This document shows, one piece after another, positions 41,201 to 55,294 of a stretch of DNA of 64,000 bases. The stretch comes from Fasciola hepatica (lineage: Eukaryota > Platyhelminthes > Trematoda > Plagiorchiida > Fasciolidae), in NCBI GenBank assembly GCA_948099385.1, contig CANUEZ040000191.1:6138001-6202000 (forward strand), written 5' to 3'. Numbering within the stretch: position 1 is the stretch's first letter; each line of letters opens with the position of its first letter. The notes below the pieces were generated by a model. It was not told the origin of the DNA. It saw only the letters and a program-made list of their open reading frames with translations, and made no database searches. The position numbers and the translations under genes were made by a program.

Positions 41201-44200
41201 TTGAACGGTAACAACCAAATTCTCGCACACCGATCCAATCCTATGTTCCATCACTTCTCTACTTATGGGCCTCAGTAAAACCAAGGCATTCCCTTATGAA
41301 CAATCCCCACACAGATTGCTCATACAATGCAATAGAGCAGTAGCAGAGTAGATTTGTATAATATGATTCTCCATGCAGTTTGAACACTGAACTGACCATT
41401 GAAAATGATGGAAGCACTGTACAGCTGTTTGATCCGCTAAGGGAATCATGAGCATTGCACATGGACAGAGCCCACACGGGGACACGAACAAGGGTTGGGG
41501 TGAACGAATGTCAGTCGAACACCCAAACTACAAGGCTATCCGATATGGGTCTCAACGCTTTGTTCAACATATACAATACATGATATAGCACAATCCCCAA
41601 ATTGGCTTTGGCTTTCGCTTTCGCTTCGAAAGGTAACAATCAATTTCTCGCACACCGATCCAATCCTATGTTCCATCACTTCTCTATTTATGGGCCTAAG
41701 TAAAACCAAGGCATTCCCTTATGAACAATCCCCACACAGATTGCTCATACAATGCAATAGAGCAGTAGCAGAGTAGATTTGTATAATATGATTCTCCATG
41801 CAGCTTGAACACTGAACTGACCATTGAAAATGATGGAAGCACTGTACAGCTGTTTGATCCGCTAAGGGAATCATGAGCATTGCACATGGACAGAGCCCAC
41901 ACGGGGACACGAACAAGGGTTGGGGTGAACGAATGTCAGTCGAACACCCAAACCACAAGGCTATCCGATATGGGTCTCAACGCTTTGTTCAACATATACA
42001 ATACATGATATAGCACAACCCCCAAATTGGATTCGGCTTTCGCTTTCGCTTTGAACGCTAACAACCAAATTCTCGCACACCCATCCAATCCCATGTTCCA
42101 TCACTTCTCTATTTATGGGCCTAAGTAAAACCAAGGCATTCCCTTATGAACAATCCCCACACAGATTGCTCATACAATGCAATATAGCAGTAGCAGAGTA
42201 GATTTGTATAATATGATTCTCCATGCAGCTTGAACACTGAGCTGACCATTGAAAATTATGGAAGCACTGTACAGCTGTTTGATCCGCTAAGGGAATCATG
42301 CGCACTGCACATGGACAGAGCCCACACGGGGACACGAACAAGGGTTGGGGTGAACGAATGTCAGTCGAACACCCAAACCACAAGGCTATCCGATATGGGT
42401 CTCAACGCTTTGTTCAACATATACAATACATGATATAGCACAATCCCCAAATTGGATTCGGCTTTCGCTTTCGCTTTGAACGGTAACAACCAAATTCTCG
42501 CACACCGATCCAATCCTATGTTCCATCACTTCTCTATTTATATGCCTAAGTAAAACCAAGGCATTCCCTTATGAACAATCCCCACACAGATTGCTCATAC
42601 AATGCAATAGAGCAGTAGCAGAGTAGATTTGTATAATATGATTCTCCATGCAGCTTGAACACTGAACTGACCATTGAAAATGATGGAAGCACTGTACAGC
42701 TGTTTGATCCGCTAAGGGAATCATGAGCATTGCACATGGACAGAGCCCACACGGGGACACGAACAAGGGTTGGGGTGAACGATTGTCAGTCGAACACCCA
42801 AACCACAAGGCTATCCGATACGGGTCTCAACGCTTTGTTCAACATATACAATACATGATATAGCACAATCCCCAAATTGGATTCGGCTTTCGCTTCCGCT
42901 TTGAACGGTAACAACCAAATTCTCGCACACCGATCCAATCCTATGTTCCATCACTTCTCCGTTTATGGGCCTAAGTAAAACCAAGGCATTCCCTTATGAA
43001 CAATCCCCACACAGATTGCTCATACAATGCAATAGAGCAGAAGCAGTGTAGATTTGTATAATTTGATTCTCCATGCAGCTTGAACACTGAACTGACCATT
43101 GAAAATGATGGAAGCACTGTACAGCTGTTTGATCCGCTAAGGGAATCATGAGCATTGCACATGGACAGAGCCCACACGGGGACACGAACAAGGGTTGGGG
43201 TGAACGAATGTCAGTCGAACACCCAAACCACAAGGCTATCCGATATGGGTCTCAACGCTTTGTTCAACATATACAATACATGATATAGCACAACCCCCAA
43301 ATTGGATTCGGCTTTCGCTTTCGCTTTGAACGCTAACAACCAAATTCTCGCACACCCATCCAATCCCATGTTCCATCACTTCTCTATTTATGGGCCTAAG
43401 TAAAACCAAGGCATTCCCTTATGAACAATCCCCACACAGATTGCTCATACAATGCAATATAGCAGTAGCAGAGTAGATTTGTATAATATGATACTCCATG
43501 CAGCTTGAACACCGAACTGACCATTGAAAATGATGGAAGCACTGTACAGCTGTTTGATCCGCTAAGGGAATCATGAGCATTGCACATGGACAGAGCCCAC
43601 ACGAGGACACGAACAAGGGTTGGGGTGAACGATTGTCAGTCGAACACCCAAACCACAAGGCTATCCGATACGGGTCTCAACGCTTTGTTCAACATATACA
43701 CTACATGATATAGCACAATCCTCAAATTAGCTTCGGCTTTCGCTTTCGCTTTGAACGGTAACAACCAAATTCTCGCACACCGATCCAATCCTATGTTCCA
43801 TCACTTCTCTATTTATGGGCCTAAGTAAAACCAAGGCATTCCCCGATGAACAATCCCCACACAGATTGCTCATACAATGCAATAGAGCAGTAGCAGAGTA
43901 GATTTGTATAATATGATTCTCCATGCAGCTTGAACACTGAACTGACCATTGAAAATGATGGAAGCACTGTACAGCTGTTTGATCCGCTAAGGGAATCATG
44001 AGCATTGCACATGGACAGAGCCCACACGGGGACACGAACAAGGGTTGGGGTGAACGATTGTCAGTCGAACACCCAAACCACAAGGCTATCCCATATGGGT
44101 CTCAACGCATTGTTCATCACATTCACCACATGATATAGCACAATCCCCAAATTGGCTTCGGCTTTCGCTTTGGCTTTGAACGGTAACAACCAAATTCTCG

Positions 44201-45095
44201 CACACCGATCCAATCCTATGTTCCATCACTTCTCTATGTATGTGCCTAAGTAAAACCAAGGCATTCCCTTATGAACAATCCCCACACAGATTGCTCATAC
44301 AATGCAATAGAGCAGTAGCAGAGTAGATTTGTATAATATGATTCTCCATGCAGCTTGAACACTGAACTGACCATTGAAAATGATGGAAGCACTGTACAGC
44401 TGTTTGATCCGCTAAGGGAATCATGAGCATTGCACATGGACAGAGCCCACACGGGGACACGAACAAGGGTTGGGGTGAACGATTGTCAGTCGAACACCCA
44501 AACCACAAGGCTATCCGATATGGGTCTCAACGCTTTGTTCAACATATACACTATATGATATAGCACAATCCTCAAATTGGCTTCGGCTTTCGCTTTCGCT
44601 TTGAACGGTAACAATCAATTTCTCGCACACCGATCCAATCCTATGTTCCATCACTTCTCTATTTATGGGCCTAAGTAAAACCAAGGCATTCCCTTATGAA
44701 CAATCCCCACACAGATTGCTCATACAATGCAATAGAGCAGTAGCAGAGTAGATTTGTATAATATGATTCTCCATGCAGCTTGAACACTGAACTGAACATT
44801 GAAAATGATGGAAGCACTGTACAGCTGTTTGATCCGCTAAGGGAATCATGAGCATTGCACATGGACAGAGCCCACACGGGGACACGAACAAGGGTTGGGG
44901 TGAACGAATGTCAGTCGAACACCCAAACCACAAGGCTATCCCATATGGGTCTCAACGCTTTGTTCAACATATACAATACATGATATAGCACAATCCCCAA
45001 ATTGGCTTCGGCTTTCGCTTTCGCTTTGAACGGTAACAACCAAATTCTCGCACACCGATCCAATCCTATGTTCCATCACTTCTCTATTTATGGGC

Positions 45096-47645
45096 CTAAG
45101 TAAAACCAAGGCATTCCCTTATGAACAATCCCCACACAGATTGCTCATACAATGCAATAGAGCAGTAGCAGAGTAGATTTGTATAATTTGATTCTCCATG
45201 CAGCTTGAACACTGAACTGACCATTGAAAATGATGGAAGCACTGTACAGCTGTTTGATCCGCTAAGGGAATCATGAGCATTGCACATGGACAGAGCCCAC
45301 ACGGTGAAAAGACAAATCGTTGGGGTGAACGAATGTCAGTCGAACACCCAAACCACAAGGTTATCCGATATGGGTCTCAACGCTTTGTTCAACATATACA
45401 ATAAATGATACAGCACAATCCCCAAATTGGCTTCGGCTTTCGCTTTCGCTTTGAATGGTAACAATCAAATTCTCGCACATCGATCCAATCCTATGTTCCA
45501 TCACTTATCCATTTATGGGCCTATGTAAAACCAAGGCATTCCCTTATGAACAATCCCCACACAGATTGCTCATACAATGCAATAGAGCAGTAGCAGAGTA
45601 GATTTGTATAATATGATTCTCCATGCAGCTTGAACACTGAACTGAACATTGAAAATGATGGAAGCACTGTACAGCTGTTTGATCCGCTAAGGGAATCATG
45701 AGCATTGCACATGGACAGAGCCCACACGGGGACACGAACAAGGGTTGGGGTGAACGAATGTCAGTCGAACACCCAAACCACAAGGCTATCCCATATGGGT
45801 CTCAACGCGTTGTTCAACATATACAATACATGATATAGCACAATCCCCAAATTGGCTTCGGCTTTCGCTTTCGCTTTGAACAGTATCAAACAAATTCTCG
45901 AACAGCGATCCAATCCTATGTTCCATCACTTCTCCATTTATGGGCCTAAGTAAAACCAAGGCATTCCCTTATGAACAATCCCCACACAGATTGCTCATAC
46001 AATGCAATAGAGCAGTAGCAGAGTAGATTTGTATAATATGATTCTCCATGCAGCTTGAACACTGAACTGACCATTGAAAATTATGGAAGCACTGTACAGC
46101 TGTTTGATCCGCTAAGGGAATCATGAGCATTGCACATGGACAGAGCCCACACGGTGAAAAGACAAATCGTTCGGGTGAACGAATGTCAGTCGAACACCCA
46201 AACCACAAGGCTATCCGATATGGGTCTCAACGCTTTGTTCAACATATACACTACATGATATAGCACAATCCCCAAATTGGCTTCGGCTTTCGCTTTTGCT
46301 TTGAACGGTAACAATTAATTTCTCTCACACCGATCCAATCCTATGTTCCATCACTTCTCTATTTATGGGCCTAAGTAAAACCAAGGCATTCCCTTATGAA
46401 CAATCCCCACACAGATTGCTCATACAATGCAATAGAGCAGTAGCAGAGTAGATTTGTATAATATGATTCTCCATGCAGCTTAAACACTGAACTGACCATT
46501 GGAAATGATGGAAGCACTGTACAGCTGTTTGATCCGCTAAGGGAATCATGAGCATTGCACATGGACAGAGCCCACACGGGGACACGAACAAGGGTTTGGG
46601 TGAACGAATGTCAGTCGAACACCCAAACCACAAGCCTATCCGATATGGGTCTCAACGCTTTGTTCAACAGATACACTATATGATATAGCACAATCCCCAA
46701 ATTGGCTTCGGCTTTCGCTTTCGCTTTGAACGGTAACAATCAATTTCTCGCACACCGATCCAATCCTATATTCCATCACTTCTCTATTTATGTGTCTAAG
46801 TAAAACCAAGGCATTCCCTTATGAACAATCCCCACACAGATTGCTCATACAATGCAATAGAGCAGTAGCAGAATAGTTTTGTATAATATGTTTCTCCATG
46901 CAGCTTGAACACTGAACTGACCATTGAAAATGATGGAAGCACTGTACAGCTGTTTGATCCGCTAAGGGAATCATGAGCATTGCACATGGACAGAGCCCAC
47001 ACGGTGAAAAGACAAATCGTTGGGGTGAACGAATGTCAGTCGAACACCCAAACCACAAGGCTATCCGATGTGGGTCTCAACGTTTTGTTCAACATATACA
47101 CTACATGATATAGCACAATCCTCAAATTGGCTTCGGCTTCCGCTTTTGCTTTGAACGGTAACAACCAAATTCTCGCACACCGATCCAATCCTATGTTCCA
47201 TCACTTCTCTATTTATGGGCCTAAGTAAAACCAAGGCATTCCCTTATGAGCAATCCCCACACAGATTGCTCATACAATGCAATAGAGCAGTAGCAGAGTA
47301 GATTTGTATAATATGATTCTCCATGCAGCTTAAACACTGAACTGACCATTGGAAATGATGGAAGCACTGTACAGCTGTTTGATCCGCTAAGGGAATCATG
47401 AGCATTGCACATGCACAGAGCCCACTCGGAGAAACGAACAAGGGTTTGGGTGAACGAATGTCAGTCGAACACCCAAACCACAAGGCTATCCGATATGGGT
47501 CTCAACGCTTTGTTCAACAGATACACTATATGATATAGCACAATCCCCAAATTGGCTTCGGCTTTCGCTTTCGCTTTGAACGGTAACAATCAATTTCTCG
47601 CACACCGATCCAATCCTATATTCCATCACTTCTCTATTTATGTGC
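45096..47645 (+). repeat. 850-bp dimeric higher-order repeat with GGTGAAAAGACAAATCG marker, three copies
   Basis: Monomers 45096, 45946 and 46796 carry ACGGTGAAAAGACAAATCGT (45301-45320, 46151-46170, 47001-47020) in place of ACGGGGACACGAACAAGGGT. The alternate monomers at 45521, 46371 and 47221 lack it; the last two share CTTAAACACTG and GGAAATGATGG. Spacing is exactly 850 bp. The replaced block has the same length as the consensus block but differs at many clustered positions, suggesting conversion from another source. Confidence 0.85.
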
Positions 47646-49345
47646 CTAAATAAAACCAAGGCATTCCCTTATGAACAATCCCCACACAGATTGCTCATAC
47701 AATGCAATAGAGCAGTAGCAGAGTAGTTTTGTATTATATGTTTCTCCATGCAGCTTGAACACTGAACTGACCATTGAAAATTATGGAAGCACTGTACAGC
47801 TGTTTGATCCGCTAAGGGAATCATGAGCATTGCACATGGACAGAGCCCACACGGGGACACGAACAAGGGTTGGGGTGAACGATTGTCAGTCGAACACCCA
47901 AACCACAAGGCTATCCCATATGGGTCTCAACGCTTTATTCAACATATACAGTACATGATATAGCACAATCCCCAAATTGGATTCGGCTTGCGCTTTCGCT
48001 TTGAAAGGTAACAATCAATTTCTCGCACACCGATCCAATCCTATGTTCCATCACTTCTCTATTTATGGGCCTAAGTAAAACCAAGGCATTCCCCTATGAA
48101 CAATCCCCACACAGATTGCTCATACAATGCAATAGAGCAGTAGCAGAGTAGATTTGTATAATATGATTCTCCATGCAGTTTGAACACTGAACTGACCATT
48201 GAAAATGATGGAAGCACTGTACAGCTGTTTGATCCGCTAAGGGAATCATGAGCATTGCACATGGACAGAGCCCACACAGGGACACGAACAAGGGTTGGGG
48301 TGAACGAATGTCAGTCGAACACCCAAACTACAAGGCTATCCGATATGGGTCTCAACGCTTTGTTCAACATATACAATACATGATATAGCACAATCCCCAA
48401 ATTGGCTTTGGCTTTCGCTTTCGCTTTGAACGGTAACAATCAAATTCTCGCACACCGATCCAATCCTATGTTCCATCACTTCTCTATTTATGGGCCTATG
48501 TAAAACCAAGGCATTCCCTTATGAACAATCCCCACACAGATTGCTCATACAATGCAATAGAGCAGTAGCAGAGTAGATTTGTATAATATGATTCTCCATG
48601 CAGCTTGAACACTGAACTGACCATTGAAAATTATGGAAGCACTGTACAGCTGTTTGATCCGCTAAGGGAATCATGAGCATTGCACATGGACAGAGCCCAC
48701 ACGGGGACACGAACAAGGGTTGGGGTGAACGAATGTCAGTCGAACACCCAAACCACAAGGCTATCCGATATGGGTCTCAACGCTTTGTTCAACATATACA
48801 ATACATGATATAGCACAATCCCCAAATTGGATTCGGCTTGCGCTTTCGCTTTGAACGGTAACAACCAAATTCTCGCACACCGATCCAATCCTATGTTGCG
48901 TCACTTCTCTATTTATGGGCCTAAGTAAAACCAAGGCATTCCCTTATGAACAATCCCCACACAGATTGCTCATACAATGCAATAGAGCAGTAGCAGAGTA
49001 GATTTGTATAATATGATTCTCCATGCAGCTTGAACACTGAACTGACCATTGAAAATGATGGAAGCACTGTACAGCTGTTTGATCCGCTAAGGGAATCATG
49101 AGCATTGCACATGGACAGAGCCCACACGGGGACACGAACAAGGGTTGGGGTGAACGAATGTCAGTCGAACACCCAAACCACAAGGCTATCCGATATGGGT
49201 CTGAACGCTTTGTTCAACATATACAATACATGATATAGCACAATCCTCAAATTGGCTTCGGCTTTCGCTTTCGCTTTAAACAGTATGAAACAAATTCTCG
49301 CACACCGATCCAATCCTATGTTCCATCACTTCTCCATTTATGGGC

Positions 49346-50620
49346 CTAAGTAAAACCAAGGCATTCCCTTATGAACAATCCCCACACAGATTGCTCATAC
49401 AATGCAATAGAGCAGTAGCAGAGTAGATTTGTATAATATGATTCTCCATGCAGCTTGAACACTGAACTGACCATTGAAAATTATGGAAGCACTGTACAGC
49501 TGTTTGATCCGCTAAGGGAATCATGAGCATTGCACATGGACAGAGCCCACTCGGAGACACGAACAAGGGTTGGGGTGAACGATTGTCAGTCGAACACCCA
49601 AACCACAAGGCTATCCGATATGGGTCTCAACGCTTTGTTCAACATATACAATACATGATACAGCACAATCCCCAAATTGGATTCGGCTTTCGCTTTCGCT
49701 TTGAACGGTAACAACCAAATTCTCGCACACCGATCCAATCCTATGTTACATCACTTCTCTATTTATGGGCCTAAGTAAAACCAAGGCATTCCCTTATGAA
49801 CAATCCCCACACAGATTGCTCATACAATGCAATAGAGCAGAAGCAGAGTAGATTTGTATAATTTGATTCTCCATGCAGCTTGAACACTGAACTGACCATT
49901 GAAAATGATGGAAGCACTGTACAGCTGTTTGATCCGCTAAGAGAATCATGAGCATTGCACATGGACAGAGCCCACACGGGGACACGAACAAGGGTTGGGG
50001 TGAACGAATGTCAGTCGAACACCCAAACCACAAGGCTATCCGATATGGGTCTCAACGCTTTGTTCAACATATACAATACATGATATAGCACAATCCCCAA
50101 ATTGGCTTTGGCTTTCGCTTTCGCTTTGAACGGTAACAATCAATTTCTCGCACACCGATCCAATCCTATGTTCCATCACTTCTCTATTTATGGGCCTATG
50201 TAAAACCAAGGCATTCCCTTATGAACAATCCCCACACAGATTGCTCATACAATGCAATAGAGCAGTAGCAGAGTAGATTTGTATAATATGATTCTCCATG
50301 CAGCTTGAACACTGAACTGACCATTGAAAATTATGGAAGCACTGTACAGCTGTTTGATCCGCTAAGGGAATCATGAGCATTGCACATGGACAGAGCCCAC
50401 ACGGGGACACGAACAAGGGTTGGGGTGAACGAATGTCAGTCGAACACCCAAACCACAAGGCTATCCCATATGGGTCTCAACGCTTTGTTCAACATATACA
50501 ATACATGATATAGCACAATCCTCAAATTGGATTCGGCTTTCGCTTTCGCTTTAAACAGTATGAAACAAATTCTCGCACACCGATCCAATCCTATGTTACA
50601 TCACTTCTCCATTTATGGGC
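49346..50620 (+). repeat. 1275-bp three-monomer unit ABC, copy 1
   Basis: A (49346): CACTCGGAGACAC, AATTATGG and GATACAGCAC. B (49771): AGCAGAAGCAG, ATAATTTGATTC and CTAAGAGAATC, preceded by ATGTTACATC. C (50196): CCTATGTAAAACC and a CTTTGGCTTTCGC tail in the monomer junction before it. The same order appears at 51471 and 52746. Confidence 0.8.
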
Positions 50621-51470
50621 CTAAGTAAAACCAAGGCATTCCCTTATGAACAATCCCCACACAGATTGCTCATACAATGCAATAGAGCAGAAGCAGTGTA
50701 GATTTGTATAATTTGATTCTCCATGCAGCTTGAACACTGAACTGACCATTGAAAATGATGGAAGCACTGTACAGCTGTTTGATCCGCTAAGAGAATCATG
50801 AGCATTGCACATGGACAGAGCCCACACGGGGACACGAACAAGGGTTGGGGTGAACGCATGTCAGTCGAACACCCAAACCACAAGGCTATCCGATATGGGT
50901 CTCAACGCTTTGTTCAACATATACATTATATGATATAGCACAATCCCCAAATTGGCTTCGGCTTTCGCTTTCGCTTTAAACGGTATCAAACTAATTCTCG
51001 CACACATGTCCAATGCTATGTACCATCACTTCTCTATTTATGGGCCTAAGTAAAACCATGGCATTCCCTTATGAACAATCCCCACACAGATTGCTCATAC
51101 AATTCAATAGAGCAGTAGCAGAGTAGATTTGTATAATATGATTCTCCATGCAGCTTGAACACTGAACTGACCATTGAAAATGATGGAAGCACTGTACAGC
51201 TGTTTGATCCGCTAAGGGAATCATGAGCATTGCACATGGACAGAGCCCACACGGGGACACGAACAAGGGTTGGGGTGAACGAATGTCAGTCGAACACCCA
51301 AACCACAAGGCTATCCGATATGGGTCTGAACGCTTTGTTCAACATATACAATACATGATATAGCACAATCCTCAAATTGGCTTCGGCTTTCGCTTTCGCT
51401 TTAAACAGTATGAAACAAATTCTCGCACACCGATCCAATCCTATGTTCCATCACTTCTCTATTTATGGGC
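50621..51470 (+). repeat. Two-monomer unit DE, copy 1
   Basis: D (50621) has AGCAGAAGCAGTGTAG, ACATTATATG and a tail reading AAACTAATTCTCGCACACATG then TCCAATGCTATGTACC. E (51046) has CCATGGCATTC and ATACAATTCAATAG. The pair recurs at 54446-55294, nine monomers away. Confidence 0.8.
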
Positions 51471-52745
51471 CTATGTAAAACCAAGGCATTCCCTTATGAA
51501 CAATCCCCACACAGATTGCTCATACAATGCAATAGAGCAGTAGCAGAGTAGATTTGTATAATATGATTCTCCATGCAGCTTGAACACTGAACTGACCATT
51601 GAAAATTATGGAAGCACTGTACAGCTGTTTGATCCGCTAAGGGAATCATGAGCATTGCACATGGACAGAGCCCACTCGGAGACACGAACAAGGGTTGGGG
51701 TGAACGATTGTCAGTCGAACACCCAAACCACAAGGCTATCCGATATGGGTCTCAACGCTTTGTTCAACATATACAATACATGATACAGCACAATCCCCAA
51801 ATTGGATTCGGCTTTCGCTTTCGCTTTGAACGGTAACAACCAAATTCTCGCACACCGATCCAATCCTATGTTACATCACTTCTCTATTTATGGGCCTAAG
51901 TAAAACCAAGGCATTCCCTTATGAACAATCCCCACACAGATTGCTCATACAATGCAATAGAGCAGAAGCAGTGTAGATTTGTATAATTTGATTCTCCATG
52001 CAGCTTGAACACTGAACTGACCATTGAAAATGATGGAAGCACTGTACAGCTGTTTGATCCGCTAAGAGAATCATGAGCATTGCACATGGACAGAGCCCAC
52101 ACGGGGACACGAACAAGGGTTGGGGTGAACGAATGTCAGTCGAACACCCAAACCACAAGGCTATCCGATATGGGTCTCAACGCTTTGTTCAACATATACA
52201 ATACATGATATAGCACAATCCCCAAATTGGCTTTGGCTTTCGCTTTCGCTTTGAACGGTAACAACCAAATTCTCGCACACCGATCCAATCCTATGTTCCA
52301 TCACTTCTCTATTTATGGGCCTATGTAAAACCAAGGCATTCCCTTATGAACAATCCCCACACAGATTGCTCATACAATGCAATAGAGCAGTAGCAGAGTA
52401 GATTTGTATAATATGATTCTCCATGCAGCTTGAACACTGAACTGACCATTGAAAATGATGGAAGCACTGTACAGCTGTTTGATCCGCTAAGGGAATCATG
52501 AGCATTGCACATGGACAGAGCCCACACGGGGACACGAACAAGGGTTGGGGTGAACGAATGTCAGTCGAACACCCAAACCACAAGGCTATCCGATATGGGT
52601 CTGAACGCTTTGTTCAACATATACAATACATGATATAGCACAATCCTCAAATTGGCTTCGGCTTTCGCTTTCGCTTTGAACGGTAACAACCAAATTCTCG
52701 CACACCGATCCAATCCTATGTTCCATCACTTCTCCATTTATGGGC
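51471..52745 (+). repeat. 1275-bp three-monomer unit ABC, copy 2
   Basis: A at 51471 (CACTCGGAGACAC, GATACAGCAC), B at 51896 (AGCAGAAGCAGTGTAG, CTAAGAGAATC) and C at 52321 (CCTATGTAAAACC) follow the same order as at 49346. It is directly followed by copy 3 with no DE pair between them. Confidence 0.8.
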
Positions 52746-54020
52746 CTAAGTAAAACCAAGGCATTCCCTTATGAACAATCCCCACACAGATTGCTCATAC
52801 AATGCAATAGAGCAGTAGCAGAGTAGATTTGTATAATATGATTCTCCATGCAGCTTGAACACTGAACTGACCATTGAAAATTATGGAAGCACTGTACAGC
52901 TGTTTGATCCGCTAAGGGAATCATGAGCATTGCACATGGACAGAGCCCACTCGGAGACACGAACAAGGGTTGGGGTGAACGATTGTCAGTCGAACACCCA
53001 AACCACAAGGCTATCCGATATGGGTCTCAACGCTTTGTTCAACATATACAATACATGATACAGCACAATCCCCAAATTGGATTCGGCTTTCGCTTTCGCT
53101 TTGAACGGTAACAACCAAATTCTCGCACACCGATCCAATCCTATGTTACATCACTTCTCTATTTATGGGCCTAAGTAAAACCAAGGCATTCCCTTATGAA
53201 CAATCCCCACACAGATTGCTCATACAATGCAATAGAGCAGAAGCAGTGTAGATTTGTATAATTTGATTCTCCATGCAGCTTGAACACTGAACTGACCATT
53301 GAAAATGATGGAAGCACTGTACAGCTGTTTGATCCGCTAAGAGAATCATGAGCATTGCACATGGACAGAGCCCACACGGGGACACGAACAAGGGTTGGGG
53401 TGAACGAATGTCAGTCGAACACCCAAACCACAAGGCTATCCGATATGGGTCTCAACGCTTTGTTCAACATATACAATACATGATATAGCACAATCCCCAA
53501 ATTGGCTTTGGCTTTCGCTTTCGCTTTGAACGGTAACAATCAATTTCTCGCACACCGATCCAATCCTATGTTCCATCACTTCTCTATTTATGGGCCTATG
53601 TAAAACCAAGGCATTCCCTTATGAACAATCCCCACACAGATTGCTCATACAATGCAATAGAGCAGTAGCAGAGTAGATTTGTATAATATGATTCTCCATG
53701 CAGCTTGAACACTGAACTGACCATTGAAAATGATGGAAGCACTGTACAGCTGTTTGATCCGCTAAGGGAATCATGAGCATTGCACATGGACAGAGCCCAC
53801 ACGGGGACACGAACAAGGGTTGGGGTGAACGAATGTCAGTCGAACACCCAAACCACAAGGCTATCCCATATGGGTCTCAACGCTTTGTTCAACATATACA
53901 ATACATGATATAGCACAATCCTCAAATTGGATTCGGCTTTCGCTTTCGCTTTAAACAGTATGAAACAAATTCTCGCACACCGATCCAATCCTATGTTACA
54001 TCACTTCTCTATTTATGGGC
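52746..54020 (+). repeat. 1275-bp three-monomer unit ABC, copy 3
   Basis: A at 52746, B at 53171 and C at 53596 carry the same markers. The C tail (TTAAACAGTATGAAAC at about 53950) matches the C tail of copy 1 and not copy 2, so copies 1 and 3 share a variant absent from the one between them. Confidence 0.8.
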
Positions 54021-54445
54021 CTGAGTAAAACCAAGGCATTCCCTTATGAACAATCCCCACACAGATTGGTCATACAATTCAATAGAGCAGTAGCAGAGTA
54101 GATTTGTATAATATGATTCTCCATGCAGCTTGAACACTGAACTGACCATTGAAAATGATGGAAGCACTGTACAGCTGTTTGATCCGCTAAGAGAATCATG
54201 AGCATTGCACATGGACAGAGCCCACACGGGGACACGAACAAGGGTTGGGGTGAACGAATGTCAGTCGAACACCCAAACCACAAGGCTATCCGATATGGGT
54301 CTCAACGCTTTGTTCAACATATACAATACATGATATAGCACAATCCCCAAATTGGTTTCGGCTTTCGCTTTCGCTTTGAACGGTAACAATCAATTTCTCG
54401 CACACCGATCCAATCCTATGTTCCATCACTTCTCTATTTATGGGC

Positions 54446-55294
54446 CTATGTAAAACCAAGGCATTCCCTTATGAACAATCCCCACACAGATTGCTCATAC
54501 AATGCAATAGAGCAGAAGCAGTGTAGATTTGTATAATTTGATTCTCCATGCAGCTTGAACACTGAACTGACCATTGAAAATTATGGAAGCACTGTACAGC
54601 TGTTTGATCCGCTAAGAGAATCATGAGCATTGCACATGGACAGAGCCCACACGGGGACACGAACAAGGGTTGGGGTGCACGAATGTCAGTCGAACACCCA
54701 AACCACAAGGCTATCCGATATGGGTCTCAACGCTTTGTTCAACATATACATTATATGATATAGCACAATCCCCAAATTGGATTCGGCTTGCGCTTTCGCT
54801 TTAAACGGTATCAAACTAATTCTCGCACACATGTCCAATGCTATGTACCATCACTTCTCTATTTATGGGCCTAAGTAAAACCATGGCATTCTCTTATGCA
54901 CAATCCCCACACAGATTGCTCATACAATTCAATAGAGCAGTAGCAGAGTAGATTTGTATAATATGATTCTCCATGCAGCTTGAACACTGAACTGACCATT
55001 GAAAATGATGGAAGCACTGTACAGCTGTTTGATCCGCTAAGGGAATCATGAGCATTGCACATGGACAGAGCCCACACGGGGACACGAACAAGGGTTGGGG
55101 TGAACGAATGTCAGTCGAACACCCAAACCACAAGGCTATCCGATATGGGTCTCAACGCTTTTTCAGCATATACATTATATGATATAGCACAGTCCCCAAA
55201 TTGGATTCGGCTCTCGCTTTCGCTTTGAACGGTAACAACGAAATTCTCGCACACCGATCCAATCCTATGTTCCATCACTTCTCCATTTATGGGC
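54446..55294 (+). repeat. Two-monomer unit DE, copy 2
   Basis: The D markers (AGCAGAAGCAGTGTAG, ACATTATATG, CACACATGTCCAATGC) and the E markers (CCATGGCATTC, CAATTCAATAG) recur. The E copy is 424 bp because its end reads CGCTTTTTCAGCATATAC, one base shorter than consensus CGCTTTGTTCAACATATAC. This ends the run of 425-bp spacing. Confidence 0.8.

Larger units (their letters stand above)
19596..54870 (+). repeat. Central array domain: 83 monomers of exactly 425 bp
   Basis: Monomers start at 19596 and then every 425 bp up to 54446; the next begins at 54871 (83 x 425 = 35275). I found no change of spacing in this stretch, whereas 15 of 46 monomers to the left and 8 of 21 to the right differ from 425 bp. 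The domain contains the clearest higher-order repeats. Recent amplification and homogenisation is the simplest reading; assembly polishing is an alternative to exclude. Confidence 0.9.

Noticed and set aside
43727..44083. 118-codon minus-strand open frame
   Set aside because: It is the common 79-codon frame extended through a variant junction (CCCCGATGAAC and CTCAAATTAGC). Satellite variation explains it.
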